From Methylococcaceae bacterium (lineage in GTDB: Bacteria; Pseudomonadota; Gammaproteobacteria; Methylococcales; Methylococcaceae), in contig CADDYU010000006.1 in NCBI GenBank assembly GCA_902810705.1, positions 1 to 58,690 on the forward strand: DNA of 58,690 nt, given 5' to 3'. Shown here in pieces: positions 30,924 to 39,718 of this stretch. A model generated the notes under the pieces. It was given only the letters and a program-made list of their open reading frames with translations. It was not told the DNA's origin and did no database searches. The translations under genes and the position numbers were made by a program. The stretch's first letter is position 1. Each line of letters begins with the position of its first letter.

Positions 30924-31204
30924 CAGCGCGCTTTCCGTTGGGATTCCATTTGGGCGATGCGCCGGTCGGAGGCCTCGACATAGGCCAGGGCATCGTCGAT
31001 GGCCTGCTCGGCCTTTCGGGTGGTTTCGAGGACTTGGGCCATCGCGCCCTCGAGCAAGGCTTCATCGCCGGCCGGCCGATAAGCCGCCGCTGCCCGCCGC
31101 AGAAATTCGCCCATGGATACGCCCGCCGATCTCGCCATCTCGGCGATGCGGGATTTTTCCCGGGGCGTGACCAATACCGGAATACGTTGATTGGCAGCCG
31201 CCAT
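30923..31204 (-). CDS. Ribbon-helix-helix-like small protein
   Basis: The 93-residue protein begins with a short strand-like stretch (QRIPVLVTPREKSRIAEMAR) then GVSMGEFLRRAAAAYR. This matches the strand-helix-helix pattern of Arc/MetJ or mobilisation-type ribbon-helix-helix proteins. The C-terminal half is a helix rich in Ala and Glu. It probably dimerises and may bind DNA, possibly autoregulating the pair. It is first in a two-gene unit with the coiled-coil gene. Confidence 0.65.
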   Translation of the reverse strand: MAAANQRIPVLVTPREKSRIAEMARSAGVSMGEFLRRAAAAYRPAGDEALLEGAMAQVLETTRKAEQAIDDALAYVEASDRRIAQMESQRKAR

Positions 31205-31427
31205 GATAACCTCCTGAGAATCCTATGTGCAGGACATGTGCATATTATGGCAAACTCGCCCGTTGATGGCGATAGCCTTATGTAAGAGCCGCAGCCTTCG
31301 AAACCAGGCTGCTCTGAATGGGGATGGTGTCGTGGCAAGCGGGCCAAGGACGGTCGGAGAGGCAATCTAGGTCGGGAAAGCTAGGACTGGACGAAGCCGG
31401 ATGGATCTTCAGGGGATCGGCCATGAC

Positions 31428-31457
31428 TTAACGCCCGCGCAAGGCGGTTGCTACAAT
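31428..31457 (+). promoter_or_regulatory. Sigma70-type promoter before the TPR gene
   Basis: TTAACG (31428-31433), an 18-bp spacer and TACAAT (31452-31457) form a good -35/-10 pair. Transcription would start near 31464, downstream of the first ATG of the open frame. This supports an internal GTG start at 31488 for the following gene. Confidence 0.55.
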
Positions 31458-31487
31458 GGACCAGAACTGCCCACCTCATGCTTACCC

Positions 31488-32186
31488 GTGTTCACTTCCC
31501 GCACCACGAAATTTTTGTACCGCTTCTTTATCTTAGGTTTGCTGGCGCTCGGCCTCGGCGGACTTCACGCCGCCGAATCGGACGTCGAAGCCACCGTTCA
31601 AGATTTGCAGGCGGAATGGGCCGAGATTTTCTACACCCTGCCAAAAGATCAGCACGTGGCGAGATTCAAGGACCTCTTGGCGCAAGTCCACGCCGTATCG
31701 GAGCGCTATCCGAAGCGGGCCGAGCCGCTGATTTTGGAAGCCATCATCTTGTGCGGCTACGCCCGTGCCGAAATTGGCCTTGGGTCGCTAGGCAAGCTGG
31801 AGGAGGCGCGCCGCTTGCTGGAAAAGTCCATTACCCTGGACCCCCGCGCCATGGGGGCGTCCGCCTACATCACGCTGGGGAACCTATATCATCGCCTGCC
31901 CGGGTGGCCCCTCTCCTATGGGGACGACGATAGCGCCCGGCAGTATTTCGAAGCCGCGTTGAAGCTTTTTCCCGAGGCCATCGATGCCAACTACTTTTAC
32001 GGTGATTTCTTGCTGAGCCAAGGCGAGTACGAACGGGCATTAGGGTTTTTGGAGAAAGCCGCTCGAGCGCCGATCGGGCCTGACGCGTCGCTCTCCGAGC
32101 GCAAGCTCAAGGAGGAAATCGGCAAGGCGCTGGCCGACGCTCGGGCGAAAAACGCCGGCCGGGACGATTTCTTCTCCAGGTGGTGA
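31488..32186 (+). CDS. TPR-repeat periplasmic protein, TRAP T-component (TatT)-like
   Basis: The GTG at 31488 is preferred: it lies after the predicted promoter and starts directly before a signal peptide (FLYRFFILGLLALGLGGLHAAE). The result is 232 residues. The mature part consists of TPR-like helices (GASAYITLGNLYHRLPGWPL, ANYFYGDFLLSQGEYERALG), resembling the TatT family associated with TRAP transporters. No TRAP genes are nearby, so the partner is unknown. It lies 60 bp upstream of glnE on the same strand and may share its transcript. Confidence 0.75.
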   Translation: MFTSRTTKFLYRFFILGLLALGLGGLHAAESDVEATVQDLQAEWAEIFYTLPKDQHVARFKDLLAQVHAVSERYPKRAEPLILEAIILCGYARAEIGLGSLGKLEEARRLLEKSITLDPRAMGASAYITLGNLYHRLPGWPLSYGDDDSARQYFEAALKLFPEAIDANYFYGDFLLSQGEYERALGFLEKAARAPIGPDASLSERKLKEEIGKALADARAKNAGRDDFFSRW

Positions 32187-32246
32187 GAAGCTTGACTCCA
32201 TAAATCCCGCCCCGGTAGAGAAAAGCCGTTTTAAGGAGCGACCCCG

Positions 32247-35102
32247 ATGACCGACTTGCCCGCGAATCTGGATTCGATCCCGGAATCTCTCCGCCCGCCG
32301 CTCCTTCTCGCCTGGAGCGAATTTTGCCGAAAGACGGAGGATGGCAGAGCGGAAAGCCTCCCGGCCGAAATCATGGAGTCGCTGGGACGGGTATGGGCCA
32401 TCAGTCCTTTCGTCGCCGGCCAGTGTGCCCGCCGGCCGGAATCACTGTTCGAACTGATCGAATCCGGCCGGCTGCTGCGCTCGAACGGTGCCGACGAATA
32501 TCAGAATTTGCTGCGCCAAGCCCTGCAGAGCGTCGGCGGCGAAGCCGAACTGATGACCGTGCTCCGCTGCTTCCGCAACCGGGAGATGCTGCGCATCGCC
32601 TGGCGGGACATCGCCGGCTGGGCCGATCTCGAGGAAACCCTTAAGGAGGTTTCCCGCTTGGCCGAAGTTTGCGTGCAGGAGAGCCTGGAGTTTCTGTTCC
32701 GAAGCGCCTCCGCCCTGCGCGGCACGCCGGTCGATAGGAACGGACGGCCGCAATCCCTGGTGGTCCTCGGAATGGGCAAGCTGGGCGCCGCCGAGCTCAA
32801 TTTCTCCTCCGATATCGATCTCATTTTCGCGTATCGGGACGAGGGCGTGCTCCCGGACAAGCGCGAGACCAGCTATTCCGAATTCTATACGCGGCTGGCG
32901 CGGAGCCTGGTCAAGGTGCTGGAATCCCCCACCGAGGACGGCTTCGTGTTCCGGGTCGACACGCGGCTCCGGCCGTTCGGCGAATCGGGGCCCCTGGTCA
33001 TGAATTTCTTCGCCATGGAAACTTATTACCAGGCTCAGGCGCGGGAATGGGAGCGCTATGCCATGGTCAAGGCGCGGACCATCGCCGGCGACTTCGAGGC
33101 GGGGCGCGAGCTGGAGGAGTTCCTGCGGCCGTTCGTGTACCGGCGCTATCTGGACTATCGCGCCCTGGGCGAGCTGCGCGAGCTGAAGCAGAAGATCGCT
33201 CAGGAGCTGCGGCGGAAGGACCGGCGGGAAAACATCAAGCTGGGGCCGGGCGGCATCCGCGAGATCGAATTCATCGGTCAGGCTTTCCAGCTGATCCGGG
33301 GCGGACGCGAGAAGCGGCTGCGCGAGCGGCGCATCCTGACGGCGCTGGAGGCGCTCCGGGAATTGAAGGTGCTGCCGAGCGAGGCGGCCGGGAAGCTGGC
33401 GCGGGCCTATCGTTATCTCCGCACCGTCGAAAACCGGCTGCAACAGTACGTCGACCGGCAGACCCACGATCTGCCCGCCGCTCCGGTCGAGCGGCTGGCC
33501 ATCGCCTTCGCGCTGGGCCACCCCGATTGGGAATCCTTCAAGCGAGAACTGGATGCGGTGCGGCGCGAAGTCCATGACCTCTTTCGGCAGGTGATCGCCG
33601 GTACGCCGGACGAAGCCGGCCGGGAGACTTTGACGCTGCCCGGCAACCGCGACCAGATCGCGGGTTTCCTGAAGAAGCAGGGCTGGGCGGAACCGGACGC
33701 CGCCGCGGCGCTGCTGGAAGGCTTTCAAGCCTCCCGCGCCGTTCGCCAGCTGACCCGCCGGGGCGAGTCCGAGCTAAAACGGCTGTTGCCCCTGCTCGTG
33801 AAAGCCGCCGTTCAAACCGAGCATCCGTCCCAAACCCTCGGGCGGATGCTCGACATCCTCGAGGCCATCGCCAGCCGCAACGTTTATCTCACCCTGCTCG
33901 TCGAAAACCCACAGGCTCTGGGGCAGCTCGCCAAGCTGGCCGCGGCCAGCCCCTGGATCAGCCATTACATCGCCCGGTCGCCGCTGCTTCTGGATGAGCT
34001 TCTGGACCCGCGCGCGCTGTACGCGCCCTTGTCCAAGGCGGAACTCCAGCGGGAACTGGAACGCAAGCTCGAATCGGTCGACCGAAGCGATCTGGAGGCG
34101 CTGATGATCGCCCTGCGCCAGTTCAAGCAGGCCAGCGTGCTGCGGGTGGCGGCGGCGGATCTCTCAGGCGCCATACCGATCATGGTGGTCAGCGATTACC
34201 TGACCTATATCGCGGAAGTCCTGCTCGACTTCGTCACTCGCCACGCCTGGCGGCTGACGGCCGCGCGGCACGGCGCGCCGCCCGGCGCCCGGCTGGACGC
34301 ACCGGACGGCTTCGGCGTCATCGCCTATGGCAAGCTGGGCGGATTTGAGCTGGGTTACGGGTCCGATCTAGACTTGGTGTTTCTCTACGACGGCGTCGAC
34401 ACGGCGCCCACCTCGGGCGAGAGATCGGTCACCACGGCCGAGTTCTTTTCCCGCCTGGTCCGGCGCATCGTCCATCTGCTCGCCACCAACACGCCGTCGG
34501 GCGTTTTGTACGAGGTTGATTTGCGACTGCGGCCTTCGGGCAGTTCCGGACTTTTGGTCAGCAACGTCGAGGCTTATCACACCTATCAGATGCGGAGCGC
34601 CTGGACCTGGGAGCAACAAGCCTTGATCAAGGCCCGCTGGGTGGCCGGCGATCCGGCGGTCGGCGCCCGGTTCGCCGCGATCCGGGAACAATCCCTGCGC
34701 CGGCTGCGGGACGTTGACACTCTACGAGCCGAAGTGCGACAAATGCGCGAGAAGATGCGCGAGAACCTGGGGTCCAAGAGCCCCGCCGTGTTCGATCTCA
34801 AGCATGGCCCCGGCGGTATCGTGGATATTGAGTTTCTTGTACAATTTAATGTTCTTTCCGGCGCGCACGCTCACGAAGGACTGGCCCAATGGACCGATGT
34901 GGTGCGCCAACTGGATGCCCTTTCCGCCGCCGGCTTGCTCGCTGCGGACGTTGCCGGTTTCCTGCGGCGAGCCTATTGCCGATTCCGCGAGCGCGCTCAC
35001 CGGGCAGCCTTGGAAGAAGCGCCGGCCGTGGTTCCGGCGGACCAAGATCAGGACCTGCGCGCCGGCGTGCAGCGAATCTGGCGGGACACGATGGAGCGTT
35101 AG
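32247..35102 (+). CDS. glnE: Bifunctional glutamine synthetase adenylyltransferase/deadenylase
   Basis: GlnE adenylylates and deadenylylates glutamine synthetase in response to PII and glutamine. The 951-residue protein has the expected duplicated nucleotidyltransferase folds. The N-terminal copy has LGMGKLGAAELNFSSDIDL, the C-terminal copy AYGKLGGFELGYGSDLDLVF. Each is followed by a GlnD-linker-like region (GPGGIREIEFIGQAFQLIRG and HGPGGIVDIEFLVQF). The ATG at 32247 has an AAGGAGCG ribosome-binding site. It precedes ilvE by 37 bp. Confidence 0.97.
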   Translation: MTDLPANLDSIPESLRPPLLLAWSEFCRKTEDGRAESLPAEIMESLGRVWAISPFVAGQCARRPESLFELIESGRLLRSNGADEYQNLLRQALQSVGGEAELMTVLRCFRNREMLRIAWRDIAGWADLEETLKEVSRLAEVCVQESLEFLFRSASALRGTPVDRNGRPQSLVVLGMGKLGAAELNFSSDIDLIFAYRDEGVLPDKRETSYSEFYTRLARSLVKVLESPTEDGFVFRVDTRLRPFGESGPLVMNFFAMETYYQAQAREWERYAMVKARTIAGDFEAGRELEEFLRPFVYRRYLDYRALGELRELKQKIAQELRRKDRRENIKLGPGGIREIEFIGQAFQLIRGGREKRLRERRILTALEALRELKVLPSEAAGKLARAYRYLRTVENRLQQYVDRQTHDLPAAPVERLAIAFALGHPDWESFKRELDAVRREVHDLFRQVIAGTPDEAGRETLTLPGNRDQIAGFLKKQGWAEPDAAAALLEGFQASRAVRQLTRRGESELKRLLPLLVKAAVQTEHPSQTLGRMLDILEAIASRNVYLTLLVENPQALGQLAKLAAASPWISHYIARSPLLLDELLDPRALYAPLSKAELQRELERKLESVDRSDLEALMIALRQFKQASVLRVAAADLSGAIPIMVVSDYLTYIAEVLLDFVTRHAWRLTAARHGAPPGARLDAPDGFGVIAYGKLGGFELGYGSDLDLVFLYDGVDTAPTSGERSVTTAEFFSRLVRRIVHLLATNTPSGVLYEVDLRLRPSGSSGLLVSNVEAYHTYQMRSAWTWEQQALIKARWVAGDPAVGARFAAIREQSLRRLRDVDTLRAEVRQMREKMRENLGSKSPAVFDLKHGPGGIVDIEFLVQFNVLSGAHAHEGLAQWTDVVRQLDALSAAGLLAADVAGFLRRAYCRFRERAHRAALEEAPAVVPADQDQDLRAGVQRIWRDTMER

Positions 35103-35139
35103 GCTCTTATTTTTATTTTAAGCACTCGGAGAACGACTG

Positions 35140-36066
35140 ATGGCGATGGATGACAGAGACGGCGTCATCTGGCTCGACGGCGAATGGCAGCCCTGGCGCG
35201 ACGCCAAGGTGCACGTGTTGACCCATACCCTGCATTACGGCCTGGGCGTGTTCGAAGGGCTCAGGGCGTACCGGACCGACCGCGGCGCGGCGATCTTCCG
35301 GCTGCGCGATCACACCGACCGGCTGTTCCGCTCGGCCCACATCATGAACGTGGCGATGCCTTTCGACAAGGCCGTCCTGAACCGGGTACAGCGCGAAGCC
35401 GTCAGCCGCAACGGCCTGACCAGCGCTTATATCCGCCCGATGTGCTTTTTCGGCTCCGAGGGCATGGGGCTGCATGCCAAGGACCTCAAGGTGCACGTCC
35501 TGGTCGCCGCCTGGGAATGGGGCAGCTATCTCGGCGCCGAGAACATGGCCCGCGGCATCAAGATTCGCACCTCCTCCTACACCCGCAACCACGTCAACAG
35601 CGTGATGTCGAAGGCCAAGGCCAACGGCAATTACCTGAACTCCATCCTGGCGGTGCGGGAAGCGGTGGAGTGCGGCTGCGACGAAGCCTTGCTGCTGGAC
35701 CACGAAGGCTATGTCGCCGAAGGCAGCGGCGAGAACATCTTCATTGTCCGCCGCGGGAAGCTTTACACGCCGGACCTGACCTCGGCCCTGGAAGGCATCA
35801 CCCGCGAGACCATCATGACCATCGCGCAAGAGCAGGGGCTGACGGTGGTCGAAAAGCGCATCACCCGCGACGAAGTGTATGTGGCGGACGAAGCGTTTTT
35901 CACCGGCACCGCGGCCGAAGTCACGCCGATCCGGGAGCTGGACGGCCGCATCATCGGCAGCGGCGCGCGCGGGCCCATCACCGAGAAGCTGCAAAGCCTT
36001 TATTTCGATTATGTCCATGGCCGGCGTCAGGATCACGCCGAATGGCTGACCTATGTCGACGAGTAG
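35140..36066 (+). CDS. ilvE: Branched-chain amino acid aminotransferase
   Basis: IlvE transfers amino groups between glutamate and the keto acids of leucine, isoleucine and valine. The 308-residue fold-type IV PLP enzyme shows VFEGLRAYRTDRGAAIFRL and a PLP-lysine region at SVMSKAKANGNYLNSILAVR. The conserved GYVAEGSGENIFIVR follows. With leuBCD in the same window it completes leucine synthesis after ketoisocaproate. It starts 37 bp after glnE and may be co-transcribed with it. Confidence 0.96.
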   Translation: MAMDDRDGVIWLDGEWQPWRDAKVHVLTHTLHYGLGVFEGLRAYRTDRGAAIFRLRDHTDRLFRSAHIMNVAMPFDKAVLNRVQREAVSRNGLTSAYIRPMCFFGSEGMGLHAKDLKVHVLVAAWEWGSYLGAENMARGIKIRTSSYTRNHVNSVMSKAKANGNYLNSILAVREAVECGCDEALLLDHEGYVAEGSGENIFIVRRGKLYTPDLTSALEGITRETIMTIAQEQGLTVVEKRITRDEVYVADEAFFTGTAAEVTPIRELDGRIIGSGARGPITEKLQSLYFDYVHGRRQDHAEWLTYVDE

Positions 36067-36164
36067 AGTTTCGGAGATTGCCGGTTCGGAGAGTCGTCCT
36101 TAGTAAAGCCAATCCTAGGGGCCAGCCGGCAAAACGGCGTTCTCCAATCCACCCGCGCTTTCAA

Positions 36165-36800
36165 ATGATCGGCGTCTACGGCGGCACCTTCGATCCGATC
36201 CATTACGGTCATCTCCGTACCGCGCTGGAGGTTAAAGAGGCCGTGAGCCTAGACGAGCTCCGCTTCATTCCTTGTCGCGAACCGCCCCACCGCGATGCGC
36301 CCGAGGCTTCGCCCGAGCAGCGTCTCGAAATGTTGCGAGCGGCGCTGCAGGACGCGGAGCCCGGCTTTTGCATCGACACCCGCGAGTTGGAGCGGCCCGG
36401 GCCCTCATACATGGTGGACACCCTGGCTTCGATCCGCCAGGAGATCCGCGCGGCGCCCTTGTGCCTGATCGTTGGGCTGGACGCCTTCGCTGGACTTGAT
36501 CGCTGGCATCGCTGGCGGGAATTGCTTGATCTGGCTCACCTCCTTGTCATGCAACGGCCAGGGTACTCGCCCGAGCTTCCCGACCCCTTGCAAGCAATGC
36601 TTCCCGAGCGCGTGGTCAGTACGGCCGATGCTCTCAGGGAAAGCCCCGCGGGACGGATTCACTTCATCACCCTCACGCTGCTCGATATCTCCGCAACTCG
36701 GATACGGAGCGCCGTGGCGCAAGGTCTCAGCCCCCGCTATCTCACGCCCGATCCGGTCCTGCATTTGATCCATAGCCTGAACCTTTATCGCTGCGGTTGA
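36165..36800 (+). CDS. nadD: Nicotinate-nucleotide adenylyltransferase
   Basis: NadD makes nicotinate adenine dinucleotide from nicotinate mononucleotide and ATP in NAD synthesis. The ATG at 36165 (MIGVYGGTFDPIHYGHLR) gives 211 residues. The same frame is open upstream through ilvE, but that part is a shadow. The nucleotidyltransferase motifs are GGTFDPIHYGH and ISATRIRS near the C-terminus. It stands about 100 bp after ilvE. Neither holA nor rsfS follows it, unlike in many relatives. Confidence 0.97.
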   Translation: MIGVYGGTFDPIHYGHLRTALEVKEAVSLDELRFIPCREPPHRDAPEASPEQRLEMLRAALQDAEPGFCIDTRELERPGPSYMVDTLASIRQEIRAAPLCLIVGLDAFAGLDRWHRWRELLDLAHLLVMQRPGYSPELPDPLQAMLPERVVSTADALRESPAGRIHFITLTLLDISATRIRSAVAQGLSPRYLTPDPVLHLIHSLNLYRCG

Positions 36801-36892
36801 TCCTGAAATTCGCTTCGGTTCCGGGCGAATCACCCGGCCGTGCGGCGTCTAAATTTAGGACGTGATAACGCGATGCGAACCGGAGGTGCGTC

Positions 36893-37195
36893 ATGCCGCA
36901 AAGGAGAAGCGCGATTTACAAAGGCTTGATGCTGGCGCTTGCGCCACTCGCTTGTTCAGCCCAAGGCGGCGCGGGATTGGCGAATCCCCAAGCGCAGCCT
37001 CCCGCAAGCGCCGAAGAGCGGATAGAGAAACTCAAGCGCACGCAGGAATTCATGATCAAACTGCATGATCTCATGCATCAAATTCGCGAGGCCCCGAACG
37101 AAGCCGAGCGCGAGCGCCTGAAGGCCGAGCAGCTCCGGCTGATGCAAACTCACATGCTCCCCAATACCGGCTCCTCCGCCATGATGCCGCAATAG
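36893..37195 (+). CDS. Small secreted helical protein of unknown function
   Basis: The 100-residue product has a likely signal peptide (LMLALAPLACSAQGG), followed by a Pro/Ala linker and one charged helix (SAEERIEKLKRTQEFMIK to about residue 85). The C-terminus is Met-rich (MQTHMLPNTGSSAMM). The ATG at 36893 is preceded by a CGGAGGTG ribosome-binding site. I do not recognise the family. Met and His residues could bind metal, but that is speculation. It appears monocistronic. Confidence 0.65.
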   Translation: MPQRRSAIYKGLMLALAPLACSAQGGAGLANPQAQPPASAEERIEKLKRTQEFMIKLHDLMHQIREAPNEAERERLKAEQLRLMQTHMLPNTGSSAMMPQ

Positions 37196-37621
37196 CTCCA
37201 ATTTCTGGCGGGAGAGTGCGAATAGTGCCGCCGGGCCGGACATAGCCCCATCAGGGCTCTTTAATGAGCAAGCTGATAGCCGCTTCCACGCGGGAGTGCA
37301 TTTTCTCCGCGCGCCGCCGTTTGCGGCCAAGCATCTCTTTCCCGGAACTCCCGCCATTCAATTCCTCTTAAGGGATTCGCTTCGAAGATTTCCAGTCTTC
37401 CTGAATTTCCCGCCAAGCGCACCCGCGTCGGGCGGCCCCGCCCTTAAACTTCAGCCCTGGATATAACAAATTAGAATGAACATTTAATATTTTATTCTTT
37501 TTTGGTTTACATTGAGGCTGCTACCATTTCGCCAAAAATCGGCTACGCCCCTTCGCCATGAAAGCTTGGGCGGCGTCAGTTCGAACGACCGAATAACCTG
37601 AATATCGACAGAGATTCACGC
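37196..37621. other. 426-bp gap upstream of the sulfate cluster
   Basis: No gene is visible. The first part is ordinary GC-rich sequence. The second part, about 37450-37530, is sharply AT-rich and holds the dyad listed separately. It most likely contains the promoter and operator of the oscA-porin-sbp genes. Confidence 0.5.
37472..37497 (+). promoter_or_regulatory. AT-rich dyad upstream of oscA/porin/sbp
   Basis: AGAATGAA and TTTATTCT flank ATTTAATA-rich sequence as an imperfect inverted repeat in an otherwise GC-rich region, about 125 bp before the DUF2292 gene. Sulfate genes are commonly activated by the LysR-type regulator CysB, which binds AT-rich dyads upstream of promoters. Assigning this site to CysB is inference; no cysB gene is present here. 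Confidence 0.35.
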
Positions 37622-37834
37622 ATGCCATCCGGAAATCGCACCTCTATTTCGAATTCAGATGCGGAGGCCATCACGAAAAAGCTCTTGGGAGCTCTGCGGG
37701 GGCTCCGTTTTGGCGCGGTGGAGATCACCGTGCATGAGGGACGTATCGTACAAATCGAACGGAAGGAAAAACTTCGCCTGAATATCGGCTGTCCGGACGA
37801 AACCGACAGGGAGGCAATACACCCGGATCGCTAG
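37622..37834 (+). CDS. OscA/YezD-family (DUF2292) small protein
   Basis: The 70-residue protein ends with the family signature (LLGALRGLRFGAVEITVHEG, then RIVQIERKEKLRL). DUF2292 proteins are small cytoplasmic proteins often found beside sulfate-transport genes. In Pseudomonas the homologue OscA lies next to sbp and is linked to organosulfur use and chromate tolerance (from memory). Its position here, before a porin and sbp, supports a role in sulfur starvation. The biochemical function is unknown. Confidence 0.82.
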   Translation: MPSGNRTSISNSDAEAITKKLLGALRGLRFGAVEITVHEGRIVQIERKEKLRLNIGCPDETDREAIHPDR

Positions 37835-37991
37835 GGAGCCTTTCGAAACTCATGGATCCGCCCGAACGGGGGCGGATTCCCACCGAAAAAAAACCAGCCT
37901 ACCGGACCGCCGGAGGCGCAAAAAGCAACCAAAGTAGGCGATCTGACCGGACCACCGGAAGGGCCATGAGTTTGAAAGAGAGATCACTATC

Positions 37992-39566
37992 ATGCCAAGG
38001 CATTGGTCGATTTTGCTGGCCGCGGGGGCGGGCAGCTTGGGGTTGGGCTTCGCGCCCGGGGCTTTAGCTTTAACGAACGAGCAACGATTTGAGAAACTTG
38101 AACGCCATATTCTGGAATTGGAGCGGCGGTTGGAGGCTTCGGAAGCGGAGAACGCGAGGCTGCGCGGAAAAAAGCCCGCCGCTGCGAATAGTCCCGCTGG
38201 GCCGGACGTCAAGGCGCTCGATCAGAAAGTCAAGATTCTGGAGCGCAAGCTCGAGGTTGACAAAGAAGTGGCCGAGGCCAACGCCAAGAGAACCCCGAAA
38301 ATTGAAGCGGGCGCTTCAGGTTTCAAAATTTCTTCGCTCGAAGGCGATTTTCAACTCAGATTGCGCGCGTATGCTCAGGCGGATGGCCGATTTTTCATGG
38401 ACGATTCAGTGGAAACACCCGGAACGGCGGGAAACATCGCCGATACCTTCACCATTCGCCGGGCCCGTCTCAATATCGATGGCACGCTCTGGAAATATGC
38501 CGATTTCCGTATCGCGCCCGATTTCGGCGGCAGCTCGCCAGCGCTCTTCGACGCCTATTTGGATATGCATTACTTCCCGTTCCTTAGCTTGACCCCGGGG
38601 AAGCAAAAGCCACCCATAGGGCTGGAGCGTCTGCAAAGCGCCACCGCGCTGACCTTCGCGGAACGCGCGTATCCAACCCAATTACAGCCTAGCCGCGACA
38701 TCGGCATCATACTGCACGGCGAATTCGCCAAACCGGGTTATTCGACCCAGTACGGCGGCCCGCATAACTTTAACGACTTTTTCACCTATCAGGTGGGCGT
38801 CTTCAACGGCGGGGCGGACAATCAGTCCCCGGCAAACTCGACCTCGGCCGACTTCGATGACAAGTCCTTCGAGGGCCGTGTTTTCGTCCATCCGTTCCAG
38901 CACTCCGGCATAACGTTGCTGGAGGGATTGGGAGTTGGCGTCGGAGGCAGCTGGGGGGACCCGACCAATCAAGCCTTGCCCAGCCTGGTTTCCCCAGGTC
39001 AGGCGCGAATCGTGACCTATCTGGGTGACGCCAGGGCCGTCAACGAGCGCTACCGGATTTACCCGCAGCTTTATTGGTACACAGGACCCTTCGGACTGCT
39101 GGGCGAGTACGTCCGTTCAACGCAAGAACTCAACGCCGATAGCGATTCCTCCGCGAACAACATCACTCAGGACAACTGGGCCTATCAGGTCACCGCCTCC
39201 TACGTGGTGACGGGCGAGGATAACACCTTTCAAGGAGTCAATCCGCGCCAAGCCTTCAATCCGTTCAATGGCCACTGGGGTGCCTTCCAGCTGGCAGCCC
39301 GCTGGAACGAGTTGGATATCGACGACGCCACGTTCAAGAATTTCGGCACGTCTGCAAGACCGGTTTACCTTTACGCCGATCCCAGAAAATCGGTGAGCAA
39401 GGCCTCCTCCTGGGCGGTGGGCGCAAACTGGTGGCTGAGCCAAAACATCAAGATCATGGCCGATTACGAGCAGACCCATTTCACGGGAGGCGCGGGCACC
39501 GCAACTCACATTACCGATCGACAGACCGAAAAAGCCTTCTTTACTCGCTTCCAAGTGGCTTTTTGA
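37992..39566 (+). CDS. OprP/OprO-type anion porin
   Basis: The 524-residue outer-membrane protein has a signal peptide (about 1-26), a periplasmic coiled coil (about 30-95, ERHILELERRLEASEAENAR) and a long beta-barrel ending in phenylalanine. RRARLNIDGTLWKYADFRI and the LTPGKQKPPIGLERLQS region match phosphate-selective porin O/P proteins. Placed directly before sbp and cysTWA, it probably passes sulfate across the outer membrane. Anion preference cannot be read from sequence. It lies about 150 bp downstream of the DUF2292 gene. Confidence 0.88.
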   Translation: MPRHWSILLAAGAGSLGLGFAPGALALTNEQRFEKLERHILELERRLEASEAENARLRGKKPAAANSPAGPDVKALDQKVKILERKLEVDKEVAEANAKRTPKIEAGASGFKISSLEGDFQLRLRAYAQADGRFFMDDSVETPGTAGNIADTFTIRRARLNIDGTLWKYADFRIAPDFGGSSPALFDAYLDMHYFPFLSLTPGKQKPPIGLERLQSATALTFAERAYPTQLQPSRDIGIILHGEFAKPGYSTQYGGPHNFNDFFTYQVGVFNGGADNQSPANSTSADFDDKSFEGRVFVHPFQHSGITLLEGLGVGVGGSWGDPTNQALPSLVSPGQARIVTYLGDARAVNERYRIYPQLYWYTGPFGLLGEYVRSTQELNADSDSSANNITQDNWAYQVTASYVVTGEDNTFQGVNPRQAFNPFNGHWGAFQLAARWNELDIDDATFKNFGTSARPVYLYADPRKSVSKASSWAVGANWWLSQNIKIMADYEQTHFTGGAGTATHITDRQTEKAFFTRFQVAF

Positions 39567-39611
39567 GGAAGGCCGATGAGTTATGCCATCCCGGTCGGTA
39601 AGTCGATTCCC

Positions 39612-39651
39612 TCTCCCCGGATGCTGGCGCAGCCATTTCCTCGCGGGGAGA
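39612..39651 (+). repeat. Inverted repeat between porin and sbp
   Basis: TCTCCCCG (39612-39619) and CGGGGAGA (39644-39651) are perfect 8-bp arms around 24 bp that contain a smaller TGGC/GCCA dyad. It could be an attenuator or transcript-processing hairpin that sets different levels of porin and Sbp. No T-tract follows. Confidence 0.4.
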
Positions 39652-39718
39652 AGATGCCAGAAAACGGCTTTGATAACTGGAGATATTTCCACTTCGACGC
39701 TGCTTAGGACCCTATCCG

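Noticed and set aside
35184-36800. A 538-codon open frame spanning ilvE and nadD
   Set aside because: The first two thirds are the out-of-frame shadow of ilvE; the true nadD start is the ATG at 36165 (MIGVYGGTFDPIHYGH).
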